Below are positions 42,898 to 52,415 of a DNA stretch of 64,000 nucleotides, one piece after another. A program made the translations under genes and the position numbers. How positions within the stretch are numbered: the stretch's first letter is position 1; each line of letters begins with the position of its first letter. This stretch comes from Mycolicibacterium chlorophenolicum. GTDB taxonomy: Bacteria > Actinomycetota > Actinomycetes > Mycobacteriales > Mycobacteriaceae. The notes below the pieces were generated by a model. That model saw only the letters and a list, made by a program, of their open reading frames with translations, had not been told where the DNA came from and searched no databases. The stretch covers positions 955 through 64,954 of the forward strand of contig NZ_JYNL01000014.1 of the NCBI RefSeq assembly GCF_001044235.1, read 5' to 3'.

Positions 42898-43851
42898 TCA
42901 GCCCAGCGCGGTCGCGAGCAGCGGCGGCAGTTTGTCGACCACCACCGGGTAGGACAGCGTCGAGGCGTAGGCGATCGCGCCGGCCAGCTCCTTATCGGTG
43001 AAGACGTTGCGTTTCCGCGTGGTGACACGCGACTGCGCGACGGCGGGGTCGGCCAGCAGCGCGGCCTGCTCCTCGTCGCTCTCGGTGGTCCAGATCACCA
43101 CGTCGGCGTCGTCTAGCACCTGGGTCAGCCGGTCCCGCGGGATCAGCCCGTCGGCGTCGCCGAGGGTGAGGCCCATCGCGGTCAGGAATTCACGCCGCCA
43201 GGCCGGCCCGCTGACCCGGGCGCCGCCGGGCTCCAGCCGGCCGTCGAGCAGCAGCACTTTCCGGTCGGCGAATGCGGGATGGTCGTCTTTGACCTTCGTG
43301 AAGGACGCGTCGACGTCGGCGACGAGCTTGGTCATGTCCTCGTGGTGGTAGGTCGCCTGCCCGATCAGGTCGGCCTGATCGCGCCACGGTTCGAAGAACG
43401 CATCGCGGCCGGACTGGGGGATCGTCGGGGCAAGCGCCTTGAGCGCGGTGTAGGTGTCCGCGTCCAGGCCGGCGTTGGTGGCGATGATGAGATCCGGTCG
43501 GGCGGCGGCGATCTCCTTGACCGGGATACCGTCGGCGAGCGAGAGCACCGCCGGCGTTGCGCCGCCGAGCCGGGCCTGCGCCCACGGCCACACCCCGAAC
43601 GGTTCGCCGCCGAACCAGTCCGTCACGGCGACGGGCACGACCCCCACCGACAGCAGGAAATCGGCGTCGGTGAGGCCGGCGCTGACGACGCGGGTGGGCG
43701 GCTTGGTGATCGTCGTCTCGCCGAACGCGTGCGTGACGGTGACCGAGCCGTCGGAGGCGACGGCGCCCGGTTTCTCGGATCGGCAGGCGGTCAGCAACGC
43801 CGCCGCGGCGGCCATCCCCAGGACGTTCCGCCGGGACCACAACTCGGGCAC
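42898..43851 (-). CDS. fecB2: Iron-siderophore ABC substrate-binding lipoprotein (Rv0265c/FecB2-like)
   Basis: Protein of 317 residues, class III binding protein (Peripla_BP_2). The start MPELWSRRNVLGMAAAAALL with an Arg pair and the lipobox L-T-A-C at residues 20-23 suggests Tat export and lipid anchoring. Binding-fold segments: PPTRVVSAGLTDADFLLSVG, RPDLIIATNAGLDADTYTAL and DDADVVIWTTESDEEQAALL. Rv0265c (FecB2) is the positional counterpart and has been linked to iron or haem uptake. No permease or ATPase gene is beside it. Confidence 0.87.
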   Translation of the reverse strand: MPELWSRRNVLGMAAAAALLTACRSEKPGAVASDGSVTVTHAFGETTITKPPTRVVSAGLTDADFLLSVGVVPVAVTDWFGGEPFGVWPWAQARLGGATPAVLSLADGIPVKEIAAARPDLIIATNAGLDADTYTALKALAPTIPQSGRDAFFEPWRDQADLIGQATYHHEDMTKLVADVDASFTKVKDDHPAFADRKVLLLDGRLEPGGARVSGPAWRREFLTAMGLTLGDADGLIPRDRLTQVLDDADVVIWTTESDEEQAALLADPAVAQSRVTTRKRNVFTDKELAGAIAYASTLSYPVVVDKLPPLLATALG

Positions 43852-43864
43852 CCGGCGAGAATAG

Positions 43865-44977
43865 CTAGCTGACCGTGAAGTTTCCGAACAACACGAGGGC
43901 CAGTCCGAGCGCGACGACGATGTTGACGACGGTGGCCGAGGCGAAGACGACGATCGGTCGCCATCCCGCTTCGCGCAGGCCCCGCAGCGAGAACTCCAGG
44001 CCGATCGCGACGAACGCGAAGATCAGGAACCAGGTGCGCAGGTCGTTGACGGTCGTGATGGTCGCCTTGTCGCCGCCCCACTGCAGGTACAGCGTGCCGA
44101 TGACCGACGCCGCGATGAAGCCGAGGACGAACTTGGGGAAACGCTCCCATAACTGCCCGATGGTCGGGCGGGCCTCGCTGGAGCTGCGACGTTCGACCTT
44201 GAGCGCGAAGTACGCGGTCAGCGCGATCGCGACGACGCCGATCAGCGCGTTCTGCGTGGTCTTCACGATGGTGGCGATCTGCAGGGCGTCCTCTCCGGCG
44301 ATCGCGTCGGAGGCCGCGACCGCCGCGGTGGTGTCGATGTTGCCGCCGATCCAGGCTCCGGCCACCGCGTCGGACAGCCCGAGAACACCTGCCAGCCAGG
44401 GCAGCAGGAAGATCGACGGGAGCGCGAAGACGATAACCAGCGACGCGGCGTACGCGAGTTGTTCGCGTTTGGCCTGCACCGCGCCGGCGGCGGCGATCGC
44501 GGCGCTGACCCCGCAGATCGACACCGCCGAGGCCAGCAGTGCCCGCAGTTTGTCCTCGATGCCGAGCCGCCCGCCGAGCCACCACGTGAAACCGAACACG
44601 ATGCTGATGAGCAGCAACGCCTGGATGATCGCCGGGCCCGCGGCCGTTGCGAGGACTTTCAGGTTGATCGACGCCCCGAGGAGCACCAGACCGGTCTTGA
44701 TGAAGAACTCGGTGCGGAAGCCCGCCGACAACGCGTCCCGCAGCGCCAACCGGGACAGCACGACGTTGCCGAGCAGCCCGAGCGCGATGGCGTAGACGGG
44801 GAACTCGATGGATTTCGCCACCCCCGCGAACCCGGTTCCGTCGGCCCAGCGGGGCACCTGCTGCTCGAGGAACCGGGTGGCCGCGCCGAGGGCGATCACG
44901 ACCAGGACACCGGCGACGGCGTAGCCGACGCCGGAGGACCGGGGCCGGGTGGGGGCGTCGGTGGCCGGGCCGGTCAC
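43865..44977 (-). CDS. YeiH/UPF0324-type putative sulfate or sulfite exporter
   Basis: Protein of 370 residues with about ten helices. Recognised by KTGLVLLGASINLKVLATAA, ALLASAVSICGVSAAIAAAG (the conserved S-x-C-G-x-S-A loop) and WIGGNIDTTAAVAASDAIAG. Related proteins export sulfite or sulfoacetate in taurine degradation; no such genes are near. GTG 44977 overlaps the stop of the 42-residue membrane protein, indicating coupled translation of the two. The end is 13 bp from the FecB2-like gene start. Confidence 0.85.
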   Translation of the reverse strand: MTGPATDAPTRPRSSGVGYAVAGVLVVIALGAATRFLEQQVPRWADGTGFAGVAKSIEFPVYAIALGLLGNVVLSRLALRDALSAGFRTEFFIKTGLVLLGASINLKVLATAAGPAIIQALLLISIVFGFTWWLGGRLGIEDKLRALLASAVSICGVSAAIAAAGAVQAKREQLAYAASLVIVFALPSIFLLPWLAGVLGLSDAVAGAWIGGNIDTTAAVAASDAIAGEDALQIATIVKTTQNALIGVVAIALTAYFALKVERRSSSEARPTIGQLWERFPKFVLGFIAASVIGTLYLQWGGDKATITTVNDLRTWFLIFAFVAIGLEFSLRGLREAGWRPIVVFASATVVNIVVALGLALVLFGNFTVS

Positions 44978-45102
44978 GGGATCACGCTGCCGGGCAGGGC
45001 GCCGATCAGCACCAGGGTCAGCAGGGTCAGGCCCACGATCACGGCCAGCCAATCCTCGTTGAGTCGCCGGCCGGGAGGCGGCGCGTCGGGCTGTTCGGGC
45101 AT
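44974..45102 (-). CDS. 42-residue single-helix membrane protein upstream of YeiH-type exporter
   Basis: ATG 45102 to TGA 44974-44976. The product starts MPEQPDAPPPGRRLNEDW, then has a hydrophobic stretch (LAVIVGLTLLTLVLIGALPG) and ends SVIP. The stop overlaps the exporter GTG (CCGTGACC). The NEDW-LAV-GL start of the helix resembles the first helix of longer YeiH proteins, so this may be a split first helix or a small accessory subunit. Confidence 0.65.
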   Translation of the reverse strand: MPEQPDAPPPGRRLNEDWLAVIVGLTLLTLVLIGALPGSVIP

Positions 45103-45186
45103 GGCCGCAGACGCTAGGTGCGGCGGGCTCCGATGTCAGCGGTTGCGATCAGGGCGAACAGAAGCGCGCAAACGGGCTGCGGGACG

Positions 45187-45780
45187 TCACTTTTCGGCCG
45201 CGGTGAGCGGCAGGCCGGCGTCGAGGAAGTCCAGCCCGGCGAACAGGGCGTCGGGAGCCATCGGGGTCCCGTGCAGCGCAGCCATCATCACGCCGGTCAT
45301 CGCGCCGGCGGTGATCCTCAGCTGCGGATCGTCCACGGGCCGGCCCAGCCGGGTGGCGAGTGCATTCGTGATCAGCTCGATGGTGTGGATGTACTCGTGA
45401 TAGAGGGCGCCACCGGCCTCCGGCAGCGTGTACAGCAGCCGCTGACGGGCCATCTCGTCGCCCCACTCCGAGCCGGCGAACCCGCTGAAGACCTGCTCGA
45501 GGGCGTGCCGGTAGGCGGCGATCGGAGACAGTTCGGCGGGCGCGGCGAGGAACAGCGCGACGATCGGTTCCATCAGCTGGTCGGGGATCAGCAGCGCGGC
45601 CTTGTTCGGGAAGTAGCGGAAGAACGTGCGCGGTGAGACGTCCGCGGCCTCGGCGATCTGCTCGATCGTGGTGTTGGGGTAGCCGTTCTTCTCGAAGAGC
45701 CGAAACGCAGCGATGCGGACCGCTTCACGGGTCTGCCGCTTCTTGCGTTCCCGGAGCCCTTCGGAGTTGCCCGGCTTCAT
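45187..45780 (-). CDS. TetR-family transcriptional regulator
   Basis: Protein of 197 residues from ATG 45780. The helix-turn-helix is clear: RKKRQTREAVRIAAFRLFEK, NGYPNTTIEQIAEAADVSPR, TFFRYFPNKAALLIPDQLME. The ligand domain is hydrophobic and ends GLDFLDAGLPLTAAEK. It lies 45 bp after the LysE-type exporter on the same strand and upstream of the small membrane protein. Any of these transporters could be its target; no operator was found with confidence. Confidence 0.85.
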   Translation of the reverse strand: MKPGNSEGLRERKKRQTREAVRIAAFRLFEKNGYPNTTIEQIAEAADVSPRTFFRYFPNKAALLIPDQLMEPIVALFLAAPAELSPIAAYRHALEQVFSGFAGSEWGDEMARQRLLYTLPEAGGALYHEYIHTIELITNALATRLGRPVDDPQLRITAGAMTGVMMAALHGTPMAPDALFAGLDFLDAGLPLTAAEK

Positions 45781-45825
45781 ACCATCGATTGTCTCGTAGT
45801 CGAGGGCCGGCAACCGTGGTTTGGA

Positions 45826-46434
45826 TCAGGTGAGGACCAGCGTCACACTCAGCGCGATCATCATCACCGCGATTCCGCCGTCGAGCAGCCGCCACGTTCG
45901 CGGCGATTCGAAGTAGCGCCGCAACCGTCGGGCGCCGAATCCCAGCCCGGTGAACCAGACGGCGCTGGCGGTCACCGCACCGATGCCGAACAGCCAGCGC
46001 CCGTCGCGGTGCTCGTTGGCGAGCGCGCCGAGCAGCACCACGGTGTCGAGGTACACGTGCGGGTTGAGAAACGTCAGCGCCAGGCAGGTGGCCAGCACGC
46101 CGGCCAGGCGAGCGGGTTGCGCGTCTGACGGCGTCAGCGTGCCCGGCCGCAGCGCCCGTCGCGCTGCGAGCAGGCCGTAGCCGAGTAAGAACGCGGCGCC
46201 GCCGTACGTCGCGACGGTCACGAGGTCGGGGTGGGCGCTGACCAGGGCGCCGAAACCTGCGATGCCGGCGGCGACGAGCACCAGGTCGGACACGGTGCAG
46301 ACGGCCACCACCGGCAGCACGTGCTCGCCCCGGATGCCCTGACGGAGCACGAACGCGTTCTGGGCCCCGATCGCCGCGATCAGCGCCATCGTGGTGGCGA
46401 AGCCGCTGAGCACGATCAGCGCGGTGGGGGTCAT
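45826..46434 (-). CDS. LysE/ArgO-type amino-acid exporter
   Basis: Protein of 202 residues with six helices, LysE family (PF01810). [23 protein letters not shown] is the typical first-helix motif of LysE/ArgO and [20 protein letters not shown] the central one. Exports lysine or arginine in homologues. ATG 46434 is chosen over a longer open frame to 46476. The usual divergent LysR regulator (LysG/ArgP) is missing; the divergent neighbour is a homocysteine methyltransferase. Confidence 0.87.
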   Translation of the reverse strand: MTPTALIVLSGFATTMALIAAIGAQNAFVLRQGIRGEHVLPVVAVCTVSDLVLVAAGIAGFGALVSAHPDLVTVATYGGAAFLLGYGLLAARRALRPGTLTPSDAQPARLAGVLATCLALTFLNPHVYLDTVVLLGALANEHRDGRWLFGIGAVTASAVWFTGLGFGARRLRRYFESPRTWRLLDGGIAVMMIALSVTLVLT

Positions 46435-46605
46435 GTCACCTACGCTAGAAGCGACGGCGCCAACAATACAGCTCATGATTCTTCACTGGGATTAGTTTTT
46501 CTTACGAGCCCACGGAGCGGCCGGGCGATGGGTCCACCCCTCAATAGCCTGACCTCACCCCGTCCTCGTCGCCGGGCTTATTGGACAACGCAGAAGGAGC
46601 GCACG

Positions 46606-47589
46606 GTGGGCCAGCGCAGCGGTCGTCCGGCCGAGGGCACGGGGGTGTGCATCACCGACGGCGGCGTGGAAACCGACCTGATGTTCCGTCGCGGCGTGGA
46701 CGTGCCGCACTTCGCGGCGTTCGTGCTGTTGGATACGGCCGAAGGCCGATCGGCGCTGCGGGATTACTACACGGGATACGTTTCCATCGCGGTGGCGAGC
46801 GGGCGCCCGCTTCTGCTGGAGAGCCCCACCTGGCGCGCCAACCCGGACTGGGGTCGGCTCCTCGGCTACGACGCCCGCGATCTCGAGCGGGTGAACTCCG
46901 CAGCGATCGAATTCATGGCCGACCTGCGCCGCGACCACGTCGACGCAGTCGGCCACATCCTCGTCAGCGGGACCATCGGGCCGCGTCACGACGGGTACTC
47001 CGCCTCATCGGAGCCGCACCCGGACGTTGCATTCGACTATCACAGACCGCAGCTGGCCGTGTTCGCCGCCGGTCCTGCCGATCTGGCCACCGCCTACACC
47101 ATCACTCACATCGGCGAGGCCATCGGCATCGTGCGCGCCGCCCGGGCCGAGGGACTGCCGATCGCGGTGTCGTTCACGGTTGACGCGGACGGACGCCTGC
47201 TCAGCGGCATCGACCTGGCGGAGGCGATCACAGCGGTCGACGAGGCCGCACCTCCGGACTACTTCCTGGTCAACTGCGCGCATCCGAACCACATCGCCAG
47301 TGCAGTCGGCTCCGAGCCGGCCGACTGGAGCCGCCGAATCGCCGGGATCCGCGCGAACGCCTCCACCGCCGGCCACGCGGATCTAGACGCTGCGATTGCG
47401 CGCGACGACGGCACGCCGGGCGAATTCGCCGCGGCGCAGGCCGATCTGTTCGACCGGCTTCCGCACCTGTCCATTCTGGGCGGCTGCTGCGGTACCGACG
47501 AGCGTCACATCGACGCCATGGTGCGCGAGACCTCGCGCCGCGCCGCAGAGTTCGCACCCGGGACACCGACCCTCGAGGACCAACGATGA
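46606..47589 (+). CDS. Homocysteine S-methyltransferase family protein
   Basis: Protein of 327 residues, GTG 46606 with AAGGAG 7 bp upstream. The fold is a Zn-dependent TIM barrel: ITDGGVETDLMFRRGVDVPH, LLLESPTWRANPDWG, YFLVNCAHPNHIASAVG (first Zn Cys) and LSILGGCCGTDERHIDAMV (the Cys pair). It transfers a methyl group from S-methylmethionine, betaine or a related donor to homocysteine or another thiol. FxxGVDVPHFAAF differs from typical MmuM, so the substrate may not be homocysteine. ATGA-coupled to the small cupin-like gene. Confidence 0.82.
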   Translation: MGQRSGRPAEGTGVCITDGGVETDLMFRRGVDVPHFAAFVLLDTAEGRSALRDYYTGYVSIAVASGRPLLLESPTWRANPDWGRLLGYDARDLERVNSAAIEFMADLRRDHVDAVGHILVSGTIGPRHDGYSASSEPHPDVAFDYHRPQLAVFAAGPADLATAYTITHIGEAIGIVRAARAEGLPIAVSFTVDADGRLLSGIDLAEAITAVDEAAPPDYFLVNCAHPNHIASAVGSEPADWSRRIAGIRANASTAGHADLDAAIARDDGTPGEFAAAQADLFDRLPHLSILGGCCGTDERHIDAMVRETSRRAAEFAPGTPTLEDQR

Positions 47590-47873
47590 GCACCGCGCGA
47601 GCAATCGTCGCAATCGACGACCCACACATCCGTGTCACGACATGGACGTTCGAGCAGGCCGGCGATTCCACCGACCCTCACCGACACGAATACGACTACG
47701 TCGTCATCCCTGTCACCGGCGGAACCTTCACCGTCATTGACGCCGAAGGCGACACCCGCGAGATGACGCAACACGCGGCCTCGCCCTACCGCGGCACGGC
47801 AGGCACCGACCACGACGTCGTGAGCTCCTCGGAGGCATCCGTGGTCTTCGTCGAAGTGGAACTCAAAGGCTGA
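47586..47873 (+). CDS. Small cupin-like protein
   Basis: Protein of 95 residues with a cupin-type core: TWTFEQAGDSTDPHRHEYDY (two His and Glu as possible metal ligands), VVIPVTGGTFTVIDAEGDTR and HDVVSSSEASVVFVEVELKG. Starts within the methyltransferase stop (ATGA), so it is likely functionally tied to it, perhaps as a sensor or accessory enzyme. Confidence 0.75.
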   Translation: MSTARAIVAIDDPHIRVTTWTFEQAGDSTDPHRHEYDYVVIPVTGGTFTVIDAEGDTREMTQHAASPYRGTAGTDHDVVSSSEASVVFVEVELKG

Positions 47874-47994
47874 TCTGCGGACGCCCGCGACACCGTGGGA
47901 CTGCCGCCTACCGTCCCGCGTGTAATCGCCCCACCGGTCAGCGAGCACGAATTAATCATTCGACGGCCGCCGGCGCGGTCCGCATGCTGAGGTG

Positions 47995-48828
47995 ATGGAC
48001 GTCCAGCTGCACAACGACGTCGAGGCGTTCCTCGCCCACGCAGGGCCGCTGTACCGGCGCGATCCCGTCCTGCACACGATCGAGCTGACGGCGCTCGGCG
48101 CCGGGATACCCGCCCAGTCGACGATGGTGACGGTGCACGACGGTGACACCGTGGTCGGCGCGGCGCTGCAGACGCCGCCGTATCCCTTACTGGTCACGGG
48201 TCTGGGGGGCGTTGCGACAGAGTGCGCGGCCGAACGCCTCGCTGAGACGCACCCCGATCTCGACGGCATCCGCGGTGTCCGGGGCGCCGCGACGCGGTTT
48301 GCCGCGGCCTGGCAGGAGGCCACCGGCCGGGCCGGGCACGTCGACCTCGGTGAGCGGCTCTACCGGCTCGGCACGCTGGCGCCACCGGCCGGTGTGCGCG
48401 GCGCCGATCGTCTCGCGACCGCAGACGATCACGCGGTGCTCGTCGACTGGGTGGAGAACTTCTTCGTCGAGACCTTCAACGAACCCCGCGACGACGCCGC
48501 CGGAGCCCGGTTCGTCGCGCGCGCCGCCGACATCGGGGACCGGTTCGTGCTGTGGGCCCGGGACGACGAGCCGGTGAGCATGGCGATGCTGCGCGCCCCG
48601 GCGTCGGGCGTCTCGCGGATCGGGCCGGTGTACACGCCGATCGCGGCCAGGGGGCAGGGCTTCGGGTCCGCGGTGACGGCCGCGGCCGCCGGGCTCGCGC
48701 ATCGCAGCGGAACCGGCGAGGTGGTGTTGTTCGCCGATCTGGCGAACCCCGTGTCGAACGCGATCTATCAGCGCATCGGTTTCGAGGTGGTCACCGACTT
48801 CGTCCGCATCGAGTTCGGCGCCCCCTGA
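47995..48828 (+). CDS. GNAT-family N-acetyltransferase
   Basis: Protein of 277 residues. The C-terminal half is a GNAT domain: VSRIGPVYTPIAARGQGFGS and AVTAAAAGLAHRSGTGEVVL form motif A, and LANPVSNAIYQRIGFEVVTD is motif B. The N-terminal half is a degenerate GNAT-like domain (ALGAGIPAQSTMVTVHDGDT). Substrate unknown. ATG 47995; a GTG one codon upstream is possible. 23 bp before the glycosidase gene. Confidence 0.8.
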   Translation: MDVQLHNDVEAFLAHAGPLYRRDPVLHTIELTALGAGIPAQSTMVTVHDGDTVVGAALQTPPYPLLVTGLGGVATECAAERLAETHPDLDGIRGVRGAATRFAAAWQEATGRAGHVDLGERLYRLGTLAPPAGVRGADRLATADDHAVLVDWVENFFVETFNEPRDDAAGARFVARAADIGDRFVLWARDDEPVSMAMLRAPASGVSRIGPVYTPIAARGQGFGSAVTAAAAGLAHRSGTGEVVLFADLANPVSNAIYQRIGFEVVTDFVRIEFGAP

Positions 48829-48851
48829 TCAGGCTGAGGCACCCTGGAGGC

Positions 48852-51077
48852 ATGACCTCCTTGCCGGACCCGGCCGACCTCACGCTCGAAGAGAAGGTGT
48901 CGCTGACCAGTGGCGCCGGCTTCTGGTACACCGAAGCGATTGCGCGCGTTGGGGTTCCGTCGATCATGTTGACCGACGGGCCGCACGGCGTACGCAAGCA
49001 ACGCGCCGGTGCCGACCACCTCGGCATCGGGGACAGCGAGCCGGCGACCTGCTTTCCTCCGGCGGTCGCACTCGGCTGCTCCTGGGATCCCGTCCTGGTG
49101 GAGCGGGTCGGTGCGGCCCTCGGTGCCGAAGCCGCCGCGCGGGACGTGGCGGTGCTCCTCGGTCCCGGCGTCAACATCAAGCGCACACCGCTGTGCGGGC
49201 GCACCTTCGAGTACTTCTCCGAAGACCCCGTGGTCTCGGGCGTGCTGAGCGCGGCGATGGTCGCCGGCATCCAGAGCCGCGGGGTGGGTGCCTCGCTGAA
49301 GCACTTCGCTGCCAACAACCAGGAGACCGACCGGATGCGGGTGAGCGCCGACATCGATCCGCGCCCCCTGCGGGAGATCTACCTGCGGGCCTTCGCCCAC
49401 GTCGTGCGGGATGCGCGGCCGTGGACGGTGATGTGCTCCTACAACCGCATCAACGGCGTCTACACCGCGCAGGATCGGTGGCTGCTGACGACGGTGCTGC
49501 GGGAGGAGTGGGGGTTCGACGGTGTCGTCGTGTCGGACTGGGGCGCTGCCGACGACCGCCCGGCGTCGCTGGCCGCCGGCCTGGACCTGGCGATGCCCGG
49601 CCCGACCCGCGCCGGAGATGCGGCGATCCTGGCTGCCGTCGAGACCGGCACCGTCGACGCGCAGCGGGTGGACGAGGCCGCCGCCCGGGTGCTGAAGCTG
49701 ATCGAGAGGACGGCCCACCGATCGGCCGATCCCGTGGACGCCGACGCCCACCATGCGCTGGCCCGCGAGGCCGCGGGGCGGTCGATCGTGTTGCTGCGCA
49801 ACGACGGTGACCTGTTGCCCCTACGCTCCGACACCAGCGTCGCCGTCATCGGCGCCTTCGCCGCGGAGCCCCGCTACCAGGGCGGCGGCTCGTCGAAGAT
49901 CAATCCCACCCGGCTCGACAACGCGCTCGACGAGATTCGTCGCCTGGCCACCGGAACGGTCACCTATCACCCCGGCGACCCGAAGGACGACGCCGTCGCC
50001 GCCGCTGCGGTGGCTGACGTCGCCGTCGTGTTCCTGGGCCTGCCGGAAGCGGCGGAGTCCGAGGGATACGACCGCGACGACATCGACCTGCCCGCAGAGC
50101 AATTGGCGCTCCTCGACGCGGTGTTGGCGGCCAACCCGCGGACCGTGGTGGTGCTGTCCAACGGTGGGGTGTTGGCGCTGCCGTTCGCCGAGGACGTGCC
50201 CGCGCTGCTCGAGGGATGGCTGCTCGGCCAGGCCGGCGGCGGCGCCCTCGCCGACGTGCTGTTCGGTGTGGTCAATCCGTCGGCCAAGCTCACCGAGACG
50301 ATTCCGCTGCGGTTGCAGGACACCCCGGCCTATCTCGACTTCCCCGGTGAGCACGGCCATGTCCGTTACGGCGAAGGGCTTTTCGTCGGCTACCGGTGGT
50401 ACGACGCGCGCGACCTCTATGTCGCGTTCCCGTTCGGCCACGGGCTGAGCTACACCACCTTCGACTACCGCGACGCGTCGGCGACCGTCGACGATTCCGG
50501 CGATCTCACCGTCGAGGTGTCGGTGACGAACACCGGTGCGGTGGCCGGACGGGAGATCGTGCAGGTCTACACGGGTCTACGTGACAGTGCCGTGGCGCGG
50601 GCCCCGCGCGAGTGCAAGGCGTTCGCCTCCGTGCCACTCGAGCCCGGTGAGAAGCGCCGGGTCAGCTTGACGATCCGCCGGGAGGACCTGGCGTACTGGG
50701 ACATTCGTGTCGACGGCTGGGTCGTCGAGGAAGGGACCTACATCGTCGACGTCGCCGCGTCGAGTCGTGACGTGCGCGCCTCGCTGCGCGTCGACGTCGC
50801 CGGGGACGACGTGAGTCTGCCGTTGACGCGGATGTCGTCGATCGGCGAGGTGATGGCGCACCCGGTGGCCGGTCCCGCGCTGGCCGAGGCGATGGCCTCG
50901 GCGATGCCGGACGGCGGCGGCTCCGCGGGGATCATGCCCGAGGGCGTCGACATCGCCCGGATGCTCGAGGGGATCCCGATCGGGCGAGCCGGCGTGTTCG
51001 CCGCGGCGGCCGGCGCGGAGGTCGACCCGGCGATGATCGACGCCCTACTGGGGACGGCCGAGCGACCCGCGGATTAG
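48852..51077 (+). CDS. Glycoside hydrolase family 3 (beta-glucosidase-like)
   Basis: Protein of 741 residues without signal peptide. GH3 N-domain from about residue 10: SIMLTDGPHGVRKQRAGADH, LLGPGVNIKRTPLCGRTFEY, ASLKHFAANNQETDR (Lys-His motif) and VVVSDWGAADDRPASLAAGL, where the Asp of SDW near residue 228 is the nucleophile. C-domain: RLDNALDEIRRLATGTVTYH and VVVLSNGGVLALPF. Fibronectin III-like domain near residues 545-650. The last 90 residues with SSIGEVMAHPVAGPALAEAM are unusual for GH3 enzymes but known from related intracellular members. It would hydrolyse beta-glucosides or xylosides in the cytoplasm. Confidence 0.88.
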   Translation: MTSLPDPADLTLEEKVSLTSGAGFWYTEAIARVGVPSIMLTDGPHGVRKQRAGADHLGIGDSEPATCFPPAVALGCSWDPVLVERVGAALGAEAAARDVAVLLGPGVNIKRTPLCGRTFEYFSEDPVVSGVLSAAMVAGIQSRGVGASLKHFAANNQETDRMRVSADIDPRPLREIYLRAFAHVVRDARPWTVMCSYNRINGVYTAQDRWLLTTVLREEWGFDGVVVSDWGAADDRPASLAAGLDLAMPGPTRAGDAAILAAVETGTVDAQRVDEAAARVLKLIERTAHRSADPVDADAHHALAREAAGRSIVLLRNDGDLLPLRSDTSVAVIGAFAAEPRYQGGGSSKINPTRLDNALDEIRRLATGTVTYHPGDPKDDAVAAAAVADVAVVFLGLPEAAESEGYDRDDIDLPAEQLALLDAVLAANPRTVVVLSNGGVLALPFAEDVPALLEGWLLGQAGGGALADVLFGVVNPSAKLTETIPLRLQDTPAYLDFPGEHGHVRYGEGLFVGYRWYDARDLYVAFPFGHGLSYTTFDYRDASATVDDSGDLTVEVSVTNTGAVAGREIVQVYTGLRDSAVARAPRECKAFASVPLEPGEKRRVSLTIRREDLAYWDIRVDGWVVEEGTYIVDVAASSRDVRASLRVDVAGDDVSLPLTRMSSIGEVMAHPVAGPALAEAMASAMPDGGGSAGIMPEGVDIARMLEGIPIGRAGVFAAAAGAEVDPAMIDALLGTAERPAD

Positions 51078-51081
51078 CGCA

Positions 51082-51321
51082 TCACGCCGTCGCTGCGGGG
51101 CTGTCGGGCACTGGCAGCGCCTCGGCCGCCCCCGCGCCCGCGGCGGGGACGTACTCAGAACCCGACGATCGGCCGCGTCGGCGTCCCGCGAGCACGAGCG
51201 CGCCGAGCAGCGCGCCCGTCGTGATCACCGTCGGCCAGAACAGCATCTGGGCCAGCGCGACCCTACGTTGGACCTTCAGGCCCAGGCGGGCCGCCGACCG
51301 CGTTCGGGTGGTGACGCTCAT
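51082..51321 (-). CDS. Small single-helix membrane protein
   Basis: Protein of 79 residues: basic N-terminus (TTRTRSAARLGLKVQRRVAL), one helix (MLFWPTVITTGALLGALVLA) and a disordered Ala/Pro-rich tail. ATG 51321 has GGAGG 9 bp upstream. It overlaps the end of the YihY-like gene by 59 bp in another frame, which is unusual but consistent with an operon. Family not recognised. Confidence 0.55.
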   Translation of the reverse strand: MSVTTRTRSAARLGLKVQRRVALAQMLFWPTVITTGALLGALVLAGRRRGRSSGSEYVPAAGAGAAEALPVPDSPAATA

Positions 51322-52354
51322 GAGTGTGGCCTCCGCTTCGTGGATGTGCCTCGGCCATACCCTGGCCGTCAGGGCCGCAAACGCCGGCGTCGTCGTCGGG
51401 CTCGGGCTGGTGGAAGGTGACGTCGACGCGCTGGAACCCCTTGGCCTGCTGCGCTTCGGCCTGTCCGGCGTACATCTTGCGGTCGGCCTCGGTCAGTTCC
51501 ACGTTGTCGGTGAACGGCGTCAACAGGGCCCGGGGGTGCAGCCGGTCCACCCGCACGGCGTTGATCTCGGCGCAGACCAGCAGCGACGTCGACACCAGAT
51601 ACAGGAACGCCAGCAGGCCCAGCACGATCGCGAACACACTGTTGGTGGCACTGGCCGTGCCCAGCACGTGAGCCACATACGCCGCGCCGAACCACTGCAG
51701 CATCTGCCAGAGCACGGCGGCCGTGAGCGCCCCGGGCAGCACGTCGCGGTAGCTCAGCGAACGCACGGTGGTCACCCGGAACGCGGCGACGCACACCGCT
51801 GTGTTCAACGCCAGGGACGCGACGACGACGCCGACGGTGCCGAGGAATCCCAGGCCGGCCCAGGCCCTGCCGACGGCGGTCAGGACCGTTGTCCCGATGA
51901 CCGCCGACCCCAGCACGATCAGCAGCACCAGGCTGTACAGGCGCGCTCTGATGGGGTCGGGTCGCGTGTACCGCGGGACCGCCCACACGGTGTTCATCGC
52001 GTTCTGCAGGGCGTTGCCGACGCCGAGCCCGCCGTACAGCGCGCCCGCGATACCGATGATCACAGCGGTGGTGCCGCCGCTGAGGGCCTCGGGCCGGCTG
52101 AGCTGGTCGCTGATCACCGGGAACTGGTCGATGGCTGCGTTGACGATCTGCTCGCGCCACTCCGGCCGGCCCGCGAGGACCACGCCCAGCAGCGTGGTCA
52201 ACAGCAGCAGCAGCGGGAACAGCGAGACGAACGCGTAGTAGGTGATCAGCGCGGCCAGGTAGCCGGCCTGATCGTCGACGTACTTGTAGACCACGGCGAT
52301 GGCGAACCCCGCCGCCCGGCTGCGTTGCTGCAAGCGATCCAGCCACCCGACCAT
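51263..52354 (-). CDS. YihY/BrkB-family membrane protein, first copy
   Basis: Protein of 363 residues from ATG 52354 with about six helices. YihY marks: YKYVDDQAGYLAALITYYAF, FVSLFPLLLLLTTLLGVVLA, ALYGGLGVGNALQNAMNTVW and YRDVLPGALTAAVLWQMLQW. The family was once misnamed ribonuclease BN; the function is unknown, possibly transport or envelope maintenance. The last ~60 residues are charged and low complexity. A paralogue lies directly upstream on the same strand. Confidence 0.85.
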   Translation of the reverse strand: MVGWLDRLQQRSRAAGFAIAVVYKYVDDQAGYLAALITYYAFVSLFPLLLLLTTLLGVVLAGRPEWREQIVNAAIDQFPVISDQLSRPEALSGGTTAVIIGIAGALYGGLGVGNALQNAMNTVWAVPRYTRPDPIRARLYSLVLLIVLGSAVIGTTVLTAVGRAWAGLGFLGTVGVVVASLALNTAVCVAAFRVTTVRSLSYRDVLPGALTAAVLWQMLQWFGAAYVAHVLGTASATNSVFAIVLGLLAFLYLVSTSLLVCAEINAVRVDRLHPRALLTPFTDNVELTEADRKMYAGQAEAQQAKGFQRVDVTFHQPEPDDDAGVCGPDGQGMAEAHPRSGGHTHERHHPNAVGGPPGPEGPT

Positions 52355-52415
52355 CGTGACCTCCCACGCCTGTGCGGCCCTGCGCCGCTGCGGGGATACC
52401 CGCTCACCTGGGCGA

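Noticed and set aside
41452..43116. 554-codon plus-strand open frame across the EamA and YhhQ-like genes
   Set aside because: Overlaps two well-supported membrane protein genes and has an Arg/Gly-rich shadow composition.
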